The translations under genes were made by a program, and so were the position numbers. A DNA stretch of 12,449 nucleotides from Arthrobacter sp. (GTDB lineage: Bacteria; Actinomycetota; Actinomycetes; Actinomycetales; Micrococcaceae): positions 1-12,449 of the forward strand of contig JAODMA010000344.1 of the NCBI GenBank assembly GCA_025464545.1, written 5' to 3'. Position 1 is the stretch's first letter. The number at the start of each line of letters is the position of its first letter. The notes below the pieces were generated by a model. The model did no database searches and was not told where the DNA came from. It was given only the letters and a program-made list of their open reading frames with translations. Positions 5,771 to 12,427 of this stretch are shown piece by piece.

Positions 5771-6886
5771 CTACAGCCCCGAGTAGGAGTGCAGGCCGTT
5801 GAAGAACTGGTTCACGATCGTGAAATTGAAGACCACGCAGAGATAGCCGACAATCGACAGCCAGGCCGCACGGGTTCCGGTCCAGCCACGGGTGGCACGG
5901 GCATGCAGGTAGCCGGCATAAACAACCCAGATCACAAAGGTCCAGACTTCCTTGGTGTCCCAGCCCCAGAACCGCCCCCAAGCCTTCTCGGCCCAGATGG
6001 CCCCGAACATCAGCGTAAAGGTCCAGCCGACGAAGGCAATGGCGTTGATCCGGTAGGACAGGTTCTCGAGGCTGAGCGCGGACGGCACCAGCCGCATGAA
6101 GCCCAGCTTGTCCACGCCGCCGGCGGCAACGGTCTTCTGCCGGTGAGCCTGGACGAGCTGCAGTGCGGACAGCGCAAAGGTCAGGGTGAAGAGCGCCGAG
6201 GAAATCACCGCGATGGAGACATGGATGATGAGCCAGTAGCTCTGCAAGGCGGGAACCAGGTGGCCCACCGGCGTCCAGTAGGCCACGGCGGCCGCAACCA
6301 GCATGATGACGGCCAGGCCAATAACGAAGGTGCCCAGGAAGCGGAGGTCGCGACGGATCAGGACCAGCAGGAAGACCGCTACTGCCACGAAGGCGCCGGT
6401 GGTGAGGAACTCGTACATGTTGCCCCACGGCACGCGCCCCGCACCCATGGCGCGCGTGATGACGCCAGCGGCATGGATTGCAGCGCCAAGAACCGTCAGG
6501 GCGACCGCAACCCGGGCAGGGACGCGCCGCTCGGCGTCGTAGCGCATACCGCCGTCGGCGGTCCCGCCAACCCCGGCTCCCCTCTCTTTCGAGCTGCCCG
6601 AGAGGGACGACGACGGACGCTCGGCACGGCCTACCGGCCCGGCCACGTCGGACTCCGCGCGGTCAACAGCCCCGGTGGCCCCGACGCTGGCAGCAACCGG
6701 CACGCGGGTGGTCTGGCGACTGGTGGCACCCGAAAGCTCGGCGGCTTTGAGGTCCACCGCGCGCAGCACCTTGCTGCTCTTGGCCAGGTCCCAGGCAAAC
6801 GCGATGAACGCCACCGTATAGGTGCCGGCCGCGAGGAGCATGAACAGCTCGCTGTACTGGCCCATGGTTTCGTTGATGGGGAGCAT
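5771..6886 (-). CDS. ccsB: Cytochrome c biogenesis protein CcsB/ResC (heme handling, WWD domain)
   Basis: CcsB (CcsA/ResC family) works with ResB to bring heme to the outer face and attach it to apocytochrome c (System II). The tryptophan-rich WWD signature WGRFWGWDTKE is at 303-313. The flanking conserved His residues are present: His222 in SYWLIIHV and His366 in NGLHSYSG at the extreme C-terminus, plus His138 in a helix that leads to RVPWGNMYEF. Membrane segments are at about 14-32, 124-145, 160-177, 183-203, 218-243, 283-298, 315-329 and 340-360. At 371 residues it is longer than M. tuberculosis CcsA (about 324), owing to a low-complexity Ala/Gly/Ser/Arg loop (about 46-121) after the first helix. 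The ATG overlaps the resB stop (TAATG) and has a good AGAAGGA six bases upstream; Met8 is an alternative start. It is the last gene of the operon. Confidence 0.95.
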   Translation of the reverse strand: MLPINETMGQYSELFMLLAAGTYTVAFIAFAWDLAKSSKVLRAVDLKAAELSGATSRQTTRVPVAASVGATGAVDRAESDVAGPVGRAERPSSSLSGSSKERGAGVGGTADGGMRYDAERRVPARVAVALTVLGAAIHAAGVITRAMGAGRVPWGNMYEFLTTGAFVAVAVFLLVLIRRDLRFLGTFVIGLAVIMLVAAAVAYWTPVGHLVPALQSYWLIIHVSIAVISSALFTLTFALSALQLVQAHRQKTVAAGGVDKLGFMRLVPSALSLENLSYRINAIAFVGWTFTLMFGAIWAEKAWGRFWGWDTKEVWTFVIWVVYAGYLHARATRGWTGTRAAWLSIVGYLCVVFNFTIVNQFFNGLHSYSGL

Positions 6887-8787
6887 TACGAATCCTTCTT
6901 TGACTCAGGCGAGCCGGCTGATGACGGGATGAAGTCTGTTGCGGGATGGTCCTGGGCGACCTGCTCAATGTTGGCGCCGGGCTCGTCCGCATCCGCCCGG
7001 TCATTATCCGCCATCCCGCTGGGAGCTGACTGGGAGTCTGTTCCGGAACCGGTCCCGGCGGCGGGCCCAGGGTCGGCCTCGCGGAGGTCCCATTCCTCCG
7101 AGAGCACGCCCCGGATCCTGGCCGCTTCGCCGGCGAGCCGATGGTCCTCGCCGCGGGCCAGGAGGCCGTATTCCACCATGGTGCGGCCGTCCTCGTGAGT
7201 TCCAGTCCGCACCCAGACGCGCCGGCGGTTGACGTACAGCGAGGTGACGAGGCCGGCGACCGCAAGGAGCGCGAAGATCAGCGCGTAAAGCTGGCCCGGG
7301 TTGTGGTGGATGTCGACGCCCACGTAGCGCTTCACGCCGTCGAAGCTGATCGAGCCTTTACCGTCGGGCAGCGTATAGCTGGCGCCGGGCGCCAGCGTGA
7401 TGCCGCCGGCGTCCAGGTTCCGGGCATTGAGGGGGGTCAGCTTCTCCACATCGAGTTCGAAGACGTTCTGAGGGGCGCCGTCGTCCAGGCCGAGGTCACC
7501 GAAGTACGAGTTCAGTGTCAGTTGGGGGTTGATCAGCTCCGGGTCTCCGCTGAAGGACACACCTTCCTCGGTAACGAAGGCCGTGGGCAGGAAGAAACCG
7601 GCGAACGCGAGCTGTTCGGGTTTGGCGTCCGGCACCTTGATGACCACCGAGGAGTAGTAGTTGTCGCCCTGGAGCTTGGCTACGACCGGGCCCTGCATGG
7701 CGACGTTGCCGGCACCGTCGCGGATGGTGACGATGGGTGCGTAGCCGTTGCCGGTGAGGTACATGCTGGTGCCGCCAAGGGTCAGGGGATCGTTGACCTT
7801 GAGCACTTCCTTCCTGGCGGGCGCGTCCGGGGACTCCTTGGTGGTCACATCGGCCTTAAAGTCGATGGGTTGCCCGAATTTGCCCTGCGATTCCCGGTCG
7901 AAGGTGATCTGGAACTTGTCCAGCTGGACCGAGTAGGGCTGCAGCTGGCTGCTCTGGAAGTTCGTGCCCGGTGTGAACTGGTCATAGCCGACGAGGGTGT
8001 TCACGAACGTGTCGCCCTCCACCAGGATCCGCTGTCCGCTGTAGCCGAACAGTCCGCCGACCGCGACCGAGACAAGCACACCGATGAGCGACGTGTGGAA
8101 GACGAGGTTGCCCACCTCACGCAGGAAGCCGCGCTCAGCGCCAAGGGAAGGGCGCGCGCCGTCGCGGTCCCGGACATCGACGCGGTAGCCGCGCTTCTTC
8201 AGCGCTCCGGCGGCTTCGGTGATGGCTTGCGACGCCGGGATGCCGGCGTCGGCGGGGATGACCAGCGTGCCGTACTCGGGCAGTCGGGACAGCCGGGCCG
8301 GAGTGCGCGGCGGCTGCGAGCGCATGGCCTTGTAGTGGGCGATGGCGCGGGGAACCACGCAGCCGATCAGGGAGATGAACAGCAGGATGTAGATGGCGGA
8401 GAACCACGCCGAGGAGTACACGTCGTACAGCTGCAGCGTGTCCAGCAGTTTGCCGTAGTCCGGGTGGTCTTTGATGTACTGCGTGACGGTGGACGGGTTC
8501 GCGGGCCGCTGCGGGAACAGCGAGCCGGGCACCGCGGCGACAGCGAGCATCAGCAGGAGGAACAGTGCCGTACGCATGCTGGTCAGCTGGGTCCAGGCCC
8601 AGCGGAGCATGCCCATCGGTCCGAGAGCCGGCAGGACAGCCTCCGCCTTGGCCGCAGCGATCCGGGTCCCGTCCGCAACGGGCTTTTCGTCCGCGGCCGG
8701 CTGGCCGGCGGGGTGTGCGGTACCGGGGGTGCCGGGCGCAGTGCCGGGGGCCGGGGACTTCTTCTCTACGTTCACTCGCTCGCTCAT
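6886..8787 (-). CDS. resB: Cytochrome c biogenesis protein ResB (Ccs1)
   Basis: ResB/Ccs1 is the partner of CcsB in the System II heme lyase and holds the large extracytoplasmic domain that meets apocytochrome c. The 633-residue protein has four membrane helices (about 72-90, 127-148, 229-248 and 499-518). The first carries the family stretch LTSMRTALFLLLMLAVAAVP, followed by GSLFPQR. His231 in LVFHTSLIG is the conserved membrane His, and the outside domain spans about 250-497, ending in GVKRYVGVDIHHNPGQ. The N-terminal 55 residues (Pro/Ala-rich) and the C-terminal tail from about 565 (acidic, Gly/Ser-rich) look disordered. The start chosen is ATG 8787-8785, which shares one base with the ccdA stop (TGATG), giving coupled translation. 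An in-frame start at 8850 would lie inside ccdA and adds 21 unrelated residues. Confidence 0.95.
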   Translation of the reverse strand: MSERVNVEKKSPAPGTAPGTPGTAHPAGQPAADEKPVADGTRIAAAKAEAVLPALGPMGMLRWAWTQLTSMRTALFLLLMLAVAAVPGSLFPQRPANPSTVTQYIKDHPDYGKLLDTLQLYDVYSSAWFSAIYILLFISLIGCVVPRAIAHYKAMRSQPPRTPARLSRLPEYGTLVIPADAGIPASQAITEAAGALKKRGYRVDVRDRDGARPSLGAERGFLREVGNLVFHTSLIGVLVSVAVGGLFGYSGQRILVEGDTFVNTLVGYDQFTPGTNFQSSQLQPYSVQLDKFQITFDRESQGKFGQPIDFKADVTTKESPDAPARKEVLKVNDPLTLGGTSMYLTGNGYAPIVTIRDGAGNVAMQGPVVAKLQGDNYYSSVVIKVPDAKPEQLAFAGFFLPTAFVTEEGVSFSGDPELINPQLTLNSYFGDLGLDDGAPQNVFELDVEKLTPLNARNLDAGGITLAPGASYTLPDGKGSISFDGVKRYVGVDIHHNPGQLYALIFALLAVAGLVTSLYVNRRRVWVRTGTHEDGRTMVEYGLLARGEDHRLAGEAARIRGVLSEEWDLREADPGPAAGTGSGTDSQSAPSGMADNDRADADEPGANIEQVAQDHPATDFIPSSAGSPESKKDS

Positions 8788-9542
8788 CAGATCGGCAATT
8801 TCACATCGGTTTGGAACCAGTACTGCAACCCGGACACCCAGGTCCCCCATACGCCGCTGGCCATCAGCAGGCCCAGCACAATCAGGATGCCGCCGCCGGT
8901 GCGCTGGATGGCGAGCCGGTGCTTGCGGAAGAAGGACATCACGCCGACGCCGCGGCGGACGGCCAGGGCAATGAGCAGGAAGGGTATGCCCAGTCCAAGG
9001 CTATACACGAAGGCCAGGAAGGCGCCCTTGGCCGCAGAGGATCCGCCGGAGAGGCTCAGGAGCTGGACCGCGGAATAAGTGGGCCCGATGCACGGCGCCC
9101 AGCCGAGTCCGAACGTGATGCCCAGCAGCGGCGCGCCCCACAGCCCGGCGGGGGGCTTGGCATGGATCTTCGCGTCGCGCTGCAGCCAGCCGAAACCGCC
9201 CATGAACACGACGCCCAGAACGATCACCAGGACGCCCAAAGCCTGGGTGATCCATTTGTTCTGCGAGCCCGTGATGAGCGTCCCCAGCTGGCCAAACGCC
9301 CCGCCGAGCAACACGAAAATCACCGAGAAGCCCAGGACAAAGAGCCCGATGCCAGCCAGCATGCGGCCGCGCTTCTGCTTCTGGAGGTCGACGCCGGTCA
9401 ATCCGGTGACGTAGCCCAGATAGCCCGGGACGAGGGGCAGGACGCAGGGCGAGAGGAAGGAGACCAATCCGGCCAGCAGCGCCACCGGGATGGCCAGCAG
9501 GAGCGAACCGTTGAGGATGGCTTCGGCGAAGGGACTGTTCAT
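8787..9542 (-). CDS. ccdA: Cytochrome c biogenesis protein CcdA (thiol-disulfide electron carrier)
   Basis: CcdA (DsbD transmembrane-domain family) carries reducing equivalents from cytoplasmic thioredoxin across the membrane to a thioredoxin-like protein outside, here TlpA. The 251-residue protein has the two redox cysteines in typical settings: Cys33 in LVSFLSPCVLPLVPGYLGYVTG (residues 26-47) and Cys151 in GLGWAPCIGPTYSAV. Six membrane helices can be placed at about 15-38, 62-82, 98-117, 137-159, 172-195 and 214-233. The ATG at 9542 follows the tlpA stop by 12 bases, without a convincing Shine-Dalgarno sequence. Its stop TGA overlaps the resB start. The neighbours fix its role in the reduction of apocytochrome c CxxCH thiols. 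Confidence 0.95.
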   Translation of the reverse strand: MNSPFAEAILNGSLLLAIPVALLAGLVSFLSPCVLPLVPGYLGYVTGLTGVDLQKQKRGRMLAGIGLFVLGFSVIFVLLGGAFGQLGTLITGSQNKWITQALGVLVIVLGVVFMGGFGWLQRDAKIHAKPPAGLWGAPLLGITFGLGWAPCIGPTYSAVQLLSLSGGSSAAKGAFLAFVYSLGLGIPFLLIALAVRRGVGVMSFFRKHRLAIQRTGGGILIVLGLLMASGVWGTWVSGLQYWFQTDVKLPI

Positions 9543-9554
9543 AGTGGGGGCCCG

Positions 9555-10196
9555 TTACTCTGCCACGGCTGCGGCGATGAGGGATTTGAGTGTCCCTTTC
9601 TGGATCTCGCCCAGGACCCGGGAAGCGACCCGGCCCTGCTTGTCCAGCACCAGGGTGGTGGGGACGGCCCCCGGCGGCACGAGGCCTGAGACGGCCAACA
9701 GCACGGCGCCGTCCTTGTCGTTGAAGCTCGGGTAGGTGAGGTTGAACGTCTTGTCGAACGCTTCCGCGGTGGCTTTCTCGTCGCGGAGGTTCACGCCATA
9801 AAACTGCACTCCCTGGCCTTTGAATTCCTGGTGCAGGGCTTCCAGCGAGGGCGCTTCCACCCGGCAGGGGGCGCAGGCAGCGAACCAGAAGTTGAGCACT
9901 GTGACTTCGCCCTGGAAATCCCCGGCGGCCACCGTGGTGCCGTCGAACAGCCTGCCGTGAATGTCGATGGGGTTCTTGCGGTCGGTGACGGCGAACTCCG
10001 TCACCGACCCGTCCCCGGCCACGTAGTTCTTGTTGTCCCCTGCCCTGGCCTGTTTGGCCAGCGCATCTTCCTGGGCGCAGCCGGAGAGGCCCAGCACGAC
10101 GGCGATCGCGGCGCCGCCCGCTGTCAGCACGTTGCGGCGGGTCATTGCCGCATGGGCCCGCCGTTCGCCGGACCGGGGTGCGTTTCGCTCGGTCAT
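9555..10196 (-). CDS. TlpA/ResA-like thioredoxin-fold lipoprotein
   Basis: The 213-residue protein is exported and probably lipid-anchored. TRRNVLTAGG (19-28) resembles a twin-arginine signal, followed by a hydrophobic stretch and lipobox LSGC with Cys40. The thioredoxin-like domain spans about 75-211: VLNFWFAACAPCRVEAPSLE holds the CxxC active site (Cys108-Ala-Pro-Cys111), and GAVPTTLVLD holds the cis-proline Pro179. WFAACAPCRVEAP is typical of TlpA/ResA proteins, which reduce the haem-binding cysteines of apocytochrome c using electrons from CcdA, encoded next. The start chosen is ATG 10196-10194, two bases after the phosphatase stop (TGAGCATG). The frame is open upstream to 10505, but that stretch only shadows the phosphatase gene. 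Met18 is a possible internal start that would keep the RR signal. Confidence 0.93.
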   Translation of the reverse strand: MTERNAPRSGERRAHAAMTRRNVLTAGGAAIAVVLGLSGCAQEDALAKQARAGDNKNYVAGDGSVTEFAVTDRKNPIDIHGRLFDGTTVAAGDFQGEVTVLNFWFAACAPCRVEAPSLEALHQEFKGQGVQFYGVNLRDEKATAEAFDKTFNLTYPSFNDKDGAVLLAVSGLVPPGAVPTTLVLDKQGRVASRVLGEIQKGTLKSLIAAAVAE

Positions 10197-10198
10197 GC

Positions 10199-10864
10199 TC
10201 AGGCCCCCGGGGTGCTGGACGCACCGGGCAGGAGGGCGGCCGCGGGCTCGCTGTATTCGACACGCACGAGGTTGCCGCCGTCGTCGAACACGAGAGACGT
10301 GACTGAGGTAAGGGTGCATTCCCGCTTCCGCGGGTCGTGCCAGAGGGGCTTGCCTTCGGCGCTGAGCCGGGTTGCCCAGATGGGCAGCTGGTGGCTGACC
10401 AGGATTGCCTCGGCATCCGCGCCGCCCAGGGCAATGGCCCGCAGGCGCGCATCCTGCACGGCGGCAATGACCCTGGCGGCCTGTTGCTTGTAGGGCTCCC
10501 CCCACGAGGGGCGGAACGGGTTCCGCAGCATCGGCCAGTGCTTCGGCCTGAGGAGTTCAGCCTTGGAGACGTGCAGTCCCTCGAAGTAGTTCACAGCCTC
10601 GATGATCCGGCTCTCGGTGATGATGTCGAGGTCGAGGGCGTCGGCGATGGGCTGCGCTGTCTCCTGCGCGCGGGTCAGCGGAGAGGCGGCCAGATGCACG
10701 ATGTTCGCCCCTTGGGCTGCGCGGTTGTGGAAGTGCTCCGCCAGCGCCAGCGCCATCTGCCGGCCGAGCTCGGAGAGGTGGAATTCCGGCAGCCTGCCGT
10801 ACAGGACGGCGTCGGGATTGTGGACCTCGCCGTGGCGGAGCAAATGAACAGTGGCTTGGGGCAT
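10199..10864 (-). CDS. Histidine phosphatase family protein (phosphoglycerate mutase-like)
   Basis: From the ATG at 10864 the protein has 221 residues. It begins MPQATVHLLRHGEVHNP, where the RHG motif supplies the phospho-accepting His11. Other catalytic residues of the branch are visible: Arg65 in SPLTRAQETA, Glu89 in RIIEAVNYFEG and the second His158 in LVSHQLPIW. It is a complete, probably active cytosolic phosphatase of the acid/PGM-like family; the substrate is unknown. A TTG at 10894 would add 10 residues. I prefer 10864 because family members usually start just before the RHG strand and because the TTG overlaps the divergent ORF start at 10894. It heads the cytochrome c maturation operon, tlpA starting 2 bases after its stop. 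The same order occurs in M. tuberculosis (Rv0525-Rv0529), so the association is old, although a role in haem attachment is unproven. Confidence 0.9.
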   Translation of the reverse strand: MPQATVHLLRHGEVHNPDAVLYGRLPEFHLSELGRQMALALAEHFHNRAAQGANIVHLAASPLTRAQETAQPIADALDLDIITESRIIEAVNYFEGLHVSKAELLRPKHWPMLRNPFRPSWGEPYKQQAARVIAAVQDARLRAIALGGADAEAILVSHQLPIWATRLSAEGKPLWHDPRKRECTLTSVTSLVFDDGGNLVRVEYSEPAAALLPGASSTPGA

Positions 10865-10893
10865 GTCTACCAGTTTCTCAAAGGGCAGGGTCA

Positions 10894-11040
10894 ATGACGA
10901 AATCTTCTACAACAGGTAGAACTGAAGAGTTTGAAGAAATGTTCCCTGAAGTTGGAATAAAAGATGCAAATGCATGTTTATACTTGGTGAAGCGGTTAGT
11001 TGAGGGTTCAACGAATGATTCAACTGACGATCAGACCTAA
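10894..11040 (+). CDS. Small AT-rich ORF, 48 residues, unrecognised
   Basis: An ATG at 10894 opens 48 codons closed by TAA at 11038-11040. It begins MTKSSTTGRTEEFEEMFPEV, contains an amphipathic stretch DANACLYLVKRLVEG (24-38) and ends in a polar Ser/Thr/Asp tail. A purine-rich AAGGG lies 8 bases upstream of the ATG. Codon use is quite unlike every neighbour: about 31% G/C at third positions against a strong G/C majority elsewhere, with AGA, ATA and TTA codons. First positions are about 71% purine, as expected for real coding DNA. It could be a recently acquired small gene, a gene remnant, or an AT-rich leader of yceI that is open by chance. yceI starts 34 bases after its stop. I recognise no family. 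Confidence 0.4.
   Translation: MTKSSTTGRTEEFEEMFPEVGIKDANACLYLVKRLVEGSTNDSTDDQT
10979..10984 (+). promoter_or_regulatory. Possible -10 box for yceI
   Basis: TATACT, one mismatch from TATAAT, lies in the AT-rich stretch and would give an mRNA leader of roughly 84 bases before the yceI ATG. The best -35 candidate, TTGGAA (10952-10957), is 21 bases away, which is too far, so the call is weak. The direct repeats TTCAAC (11006-11011 and 11019-11024) lie just downstream and could be operator half-sites. Confidence 0.3.
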
Positions 11041-11059
11041 CGCACAACCCAACCGACTC

Positions 11060-11065
11060 AAGGAG
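11060..11065 (+). promoter_or_regulatory. Strong ribosome binding site of yceI
   Basis: AAGGAG, 9 bases before the ATG at 11075, is the best Shine-Dalgarno match in the window. It decides the yceI start against an in-frame upstream TTG at 11000, which would add 25 residues unlike the family. Confidence 0.8.
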
Positions 11066-11074
11066 AAAAACATC

Positions 11075-11623
11075 ATGGCTCTTCCCGCCAACGTCACCAC
11101 CGGCATCTGGTCCCTCGACAACTCGCACAGCGAGATTGCCTTCACTGTCCGCCACGCGGGCATCAGCAAGGTCCGCGGTCAGTTCAAGGATGCCGAAGCC
11201 ACCCTCGAGCTCGCCGAGAACGTCGCCGATTCCAAGGTCAACGCCACCATCAAGACCGCCAGCTTTGATTCCGGCGACGTCAACCGCGACGGCCACGTCC
11301 GCGGCGAAGACTTCTTCGACGTCGAGAAGTTCCCGGAAATCTCCTTCGTGTCCAACACCATCGTTCCCAAGGGCGACGTCTACGAACTCCAGGGCGACCT
11401 CACCATCAAGGGCGTTACCCGTCCGGTCGCCCTTGAAACTGAGTTCAATGGTGTTGCCGTCGATCCGTTCGGCAACACCCGCGCCGGCCTGTCCGCCGAA
11501 ACCACGATCAGCCGCAAGGACTTCGGCCTGACCTGGAACGCAGTGCTCGAAGCCGGCGGAGTGCTCGTCAGCGACAAGGTTGCCGTCAACCTCGAACTGG
11601 CCTTCATCGCCCCCGCAGCATAG
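11075..11623 (+). CDS. YceI family (lipocalin-like, polyprenyl-binding) protein
   Basis: The 182-residue protein is YceI-like throughout. It begins TTGIWSLDNSHSEIAFTVRH, continues with GISKVRGQFKDAEATLEL, then GHVRGEDFFDVEKFPEISFVS, GDLTIKGVTRPVALETEF and FGLTWNAVLEAGGVLVSDKV, ending in NLELAFIAPAA. The family forms an extended beta-barrel; a Thermus homologue binds a polyisoprenoid, and other members are induced by base or osmotic stress. Unlike periplasmic E. coli YceI, this one has no signal peptide, so it should be cytosolic, as is usual in actinobacteria. The start ATG has a strong AAGGAG, and codon use is highly biased (AAG, GTC, CTC, GCC), suggesting high expression. A clear intrinsic terminator follows. 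A role near isoprenoid quinones is tempting given the menA neighbourhood, but unproven. Confidence 0.93.
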   Translation: MALPANVTTGIWSLDNSHSEIAFTVRHAGISKVRGQFKDAEATLELAENVADSKVNATIKTASFDSGDVNRDGHVRGEDFFDVEKFPEISFVSNTIVPKGDVYELQGDLTIKGVTRPVALETEFNGVAVDPFGNTRAGLSAETTISRKDFGLTWNAVLEAGGVLVSDKVAVNLELAFIAPAA

Positions 11624-11638
11624 TCATCCTCTGCAGCG

Positions 11639-11680
11639 GCACCCCGTTTCATCCCTCGGATGGAGCGGGGTGCTTTGTTT
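11639..11680 (+). terminator. Intrinsic terminator after yceI
   Basis: GCACCCCG (11639-11646) pairs with CGGGGTGC (11666-11673), with an inner stem CATCC/GGATG around CTC, followed directly by TTTGTTT. It begins 16 bases after the yceI stop and is the only textbook hairpin plus U-tract terminator seen in the window. Confidence 0.9.
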
Positions 11681-11736
11681 AACGGACATGCGCTTGACCG
11701 GTCTGAAATTCCCTAGAGAACAGGGTTATCGCGGTC

Positions 11737-11742
11737 TACAGT
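11737..11742 (+). promoter_or_regulatory. Leaderless -10 box of the proline-rich membrane protein gene
   Basis: TACAGT is followed by 7 bases and the ATG at 11750. It argues for that ATG over the upstream GTG at 11741, which overlaps the box. Confidence 0.45.
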
Positions 11743-11749
11743 GAGAGCC

Positions 11750-12427
11750 ATGAGCAACCCTAATGATGTACCGCCGCCGCAGCAGCCGGGTGCCCAGCCT
11801 CCGCAGCCCGGCAATGTTCCGCCCGCCGGCTCCGAACCGCCGCGTCCCGGTCCGCCGGCCCGTCCCGGATACCAGCCGCCGCAGCAGTACGGACCGCCAC
11901 CGGGTTATCAGCCGCCAGGGCAGCCCGGGGCTCCGGGCGGGTTCCGCTTTGAAATGCCCGCCGACCGGCCCCGGAACGTCAGCGATGTGATGCCGCAGGG
12001 GGGATTCTCCGGCATGTTCAGCGTCGCCGGCATGCCGACCGAGCTGAAGGTGTCCTATTGGATCTGGCTCATCGGAGGCCTGCTCGGCCTGCTGGGAGGC
12101 GTTATTGGCCTCTTCGGATCCTTCGTCCTTCTGGCCGTCGCTCCCGGCATCGGCATCGTGGTGCTGCTGCTGGTGCTTGTGGCACTTGCCTTGGCTGCGG
12201 CGCAGATCATCCTGGCCATGAAAATGAAGGAGGGCCGTGAATGGGCCCGGTTCGCCCTCACGATCCTGGCCGGCGCATCTCTGCTTCTGACCGTCATCAG
12301 CGCCAGCGCCACGGACGGACGGAGCGGCAGCAGCTGGCCGGGCTTCATCATCAGCCTCGCGGCCACCGTGCTGATGTGGCTGCCCAATTCGCAGGCCTGG
12401 TTCGCTTCACTGCGGGGCCGTGTCTGA
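11750..12427 (+). CDS. Proline-rich N-terminal, polytopic membrane protein of unknown function
   Basis: The 225-residue protein has two parts. Residues 1-70 are low complexity, rich in Pro, Gln, Gly and Tyr, with repeated GYQPP (40-44, 52-56) and PPG units, probably disordered in the cytoplasm. Residues 100-218 hold four membrane segments (about 103-124, 126-154, 166-185 and 196-211), with a cytoplasmic-looking loop KMKEGREWAR between the second and third. Such proline-rich headers on small tetraspan proteins are common in actinobacteria and have no assigned function. The C-terminus is complete (TGA 12425-12427). The start is set at ATG 11750. TACAGT lies 7 bases before it, and a GTG at 11741 overlaps that box, so it is unlikely to be used. 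No operon partner is visible. Confidence 0.82.
   Translation: MSNPNDVPPPQQPGAQPPQPGNVPPAGSEPPRPGPPARPGYQPPQQYGPPPGYQPPGQPGAPGGFRFEMPADRPRNVSDVMPQGGFSGMFSVAGMPTELKVSYWIWLIGGLLGLLGGVIGLFGSFVLLAVAPGIGIVVLLLVLVALALAAAQIILAMKMKEGREWARFALTILAGASLLLTVISASATDGRSGSSWPGFIISLAATVLMWLPNSQAWFASLRGRV

Noticed and set aside
8788..8850. Upstream start for resB at 8850
   Set aside because: It would place 21 non-family residues inside ccdA. The ATG at 8787 in TGATG fits the one-base overlap seen also at the resB-ccsB junction.
7141..9078. Plus-strand open frame of 645 codons opposite resB and ccdA
   Set aside because: It is antisense to two well-identified genes, and its composition is that of a GC-driven shadow frame with no recognisable motif. 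Similar long frames opposite ccsB (5789-7198), ccdA/tlpA (8565-9689) and the phosphatase (10337-10897) were rejected for the same reason.
10197..10505. Upstream extension of tlpA to 10505
   Set aside because: The extra 103 residues shadow the phosphatase gene, and a secretion signal with a lipobox begins only after ATG 10196.
11000..11074. TTG start at 11000 for yceI
   Set aside because: The ATG at 11075 has a strong AAGGAG, and the family begins at that point; the 25 extra residues resemble no signal peptide.
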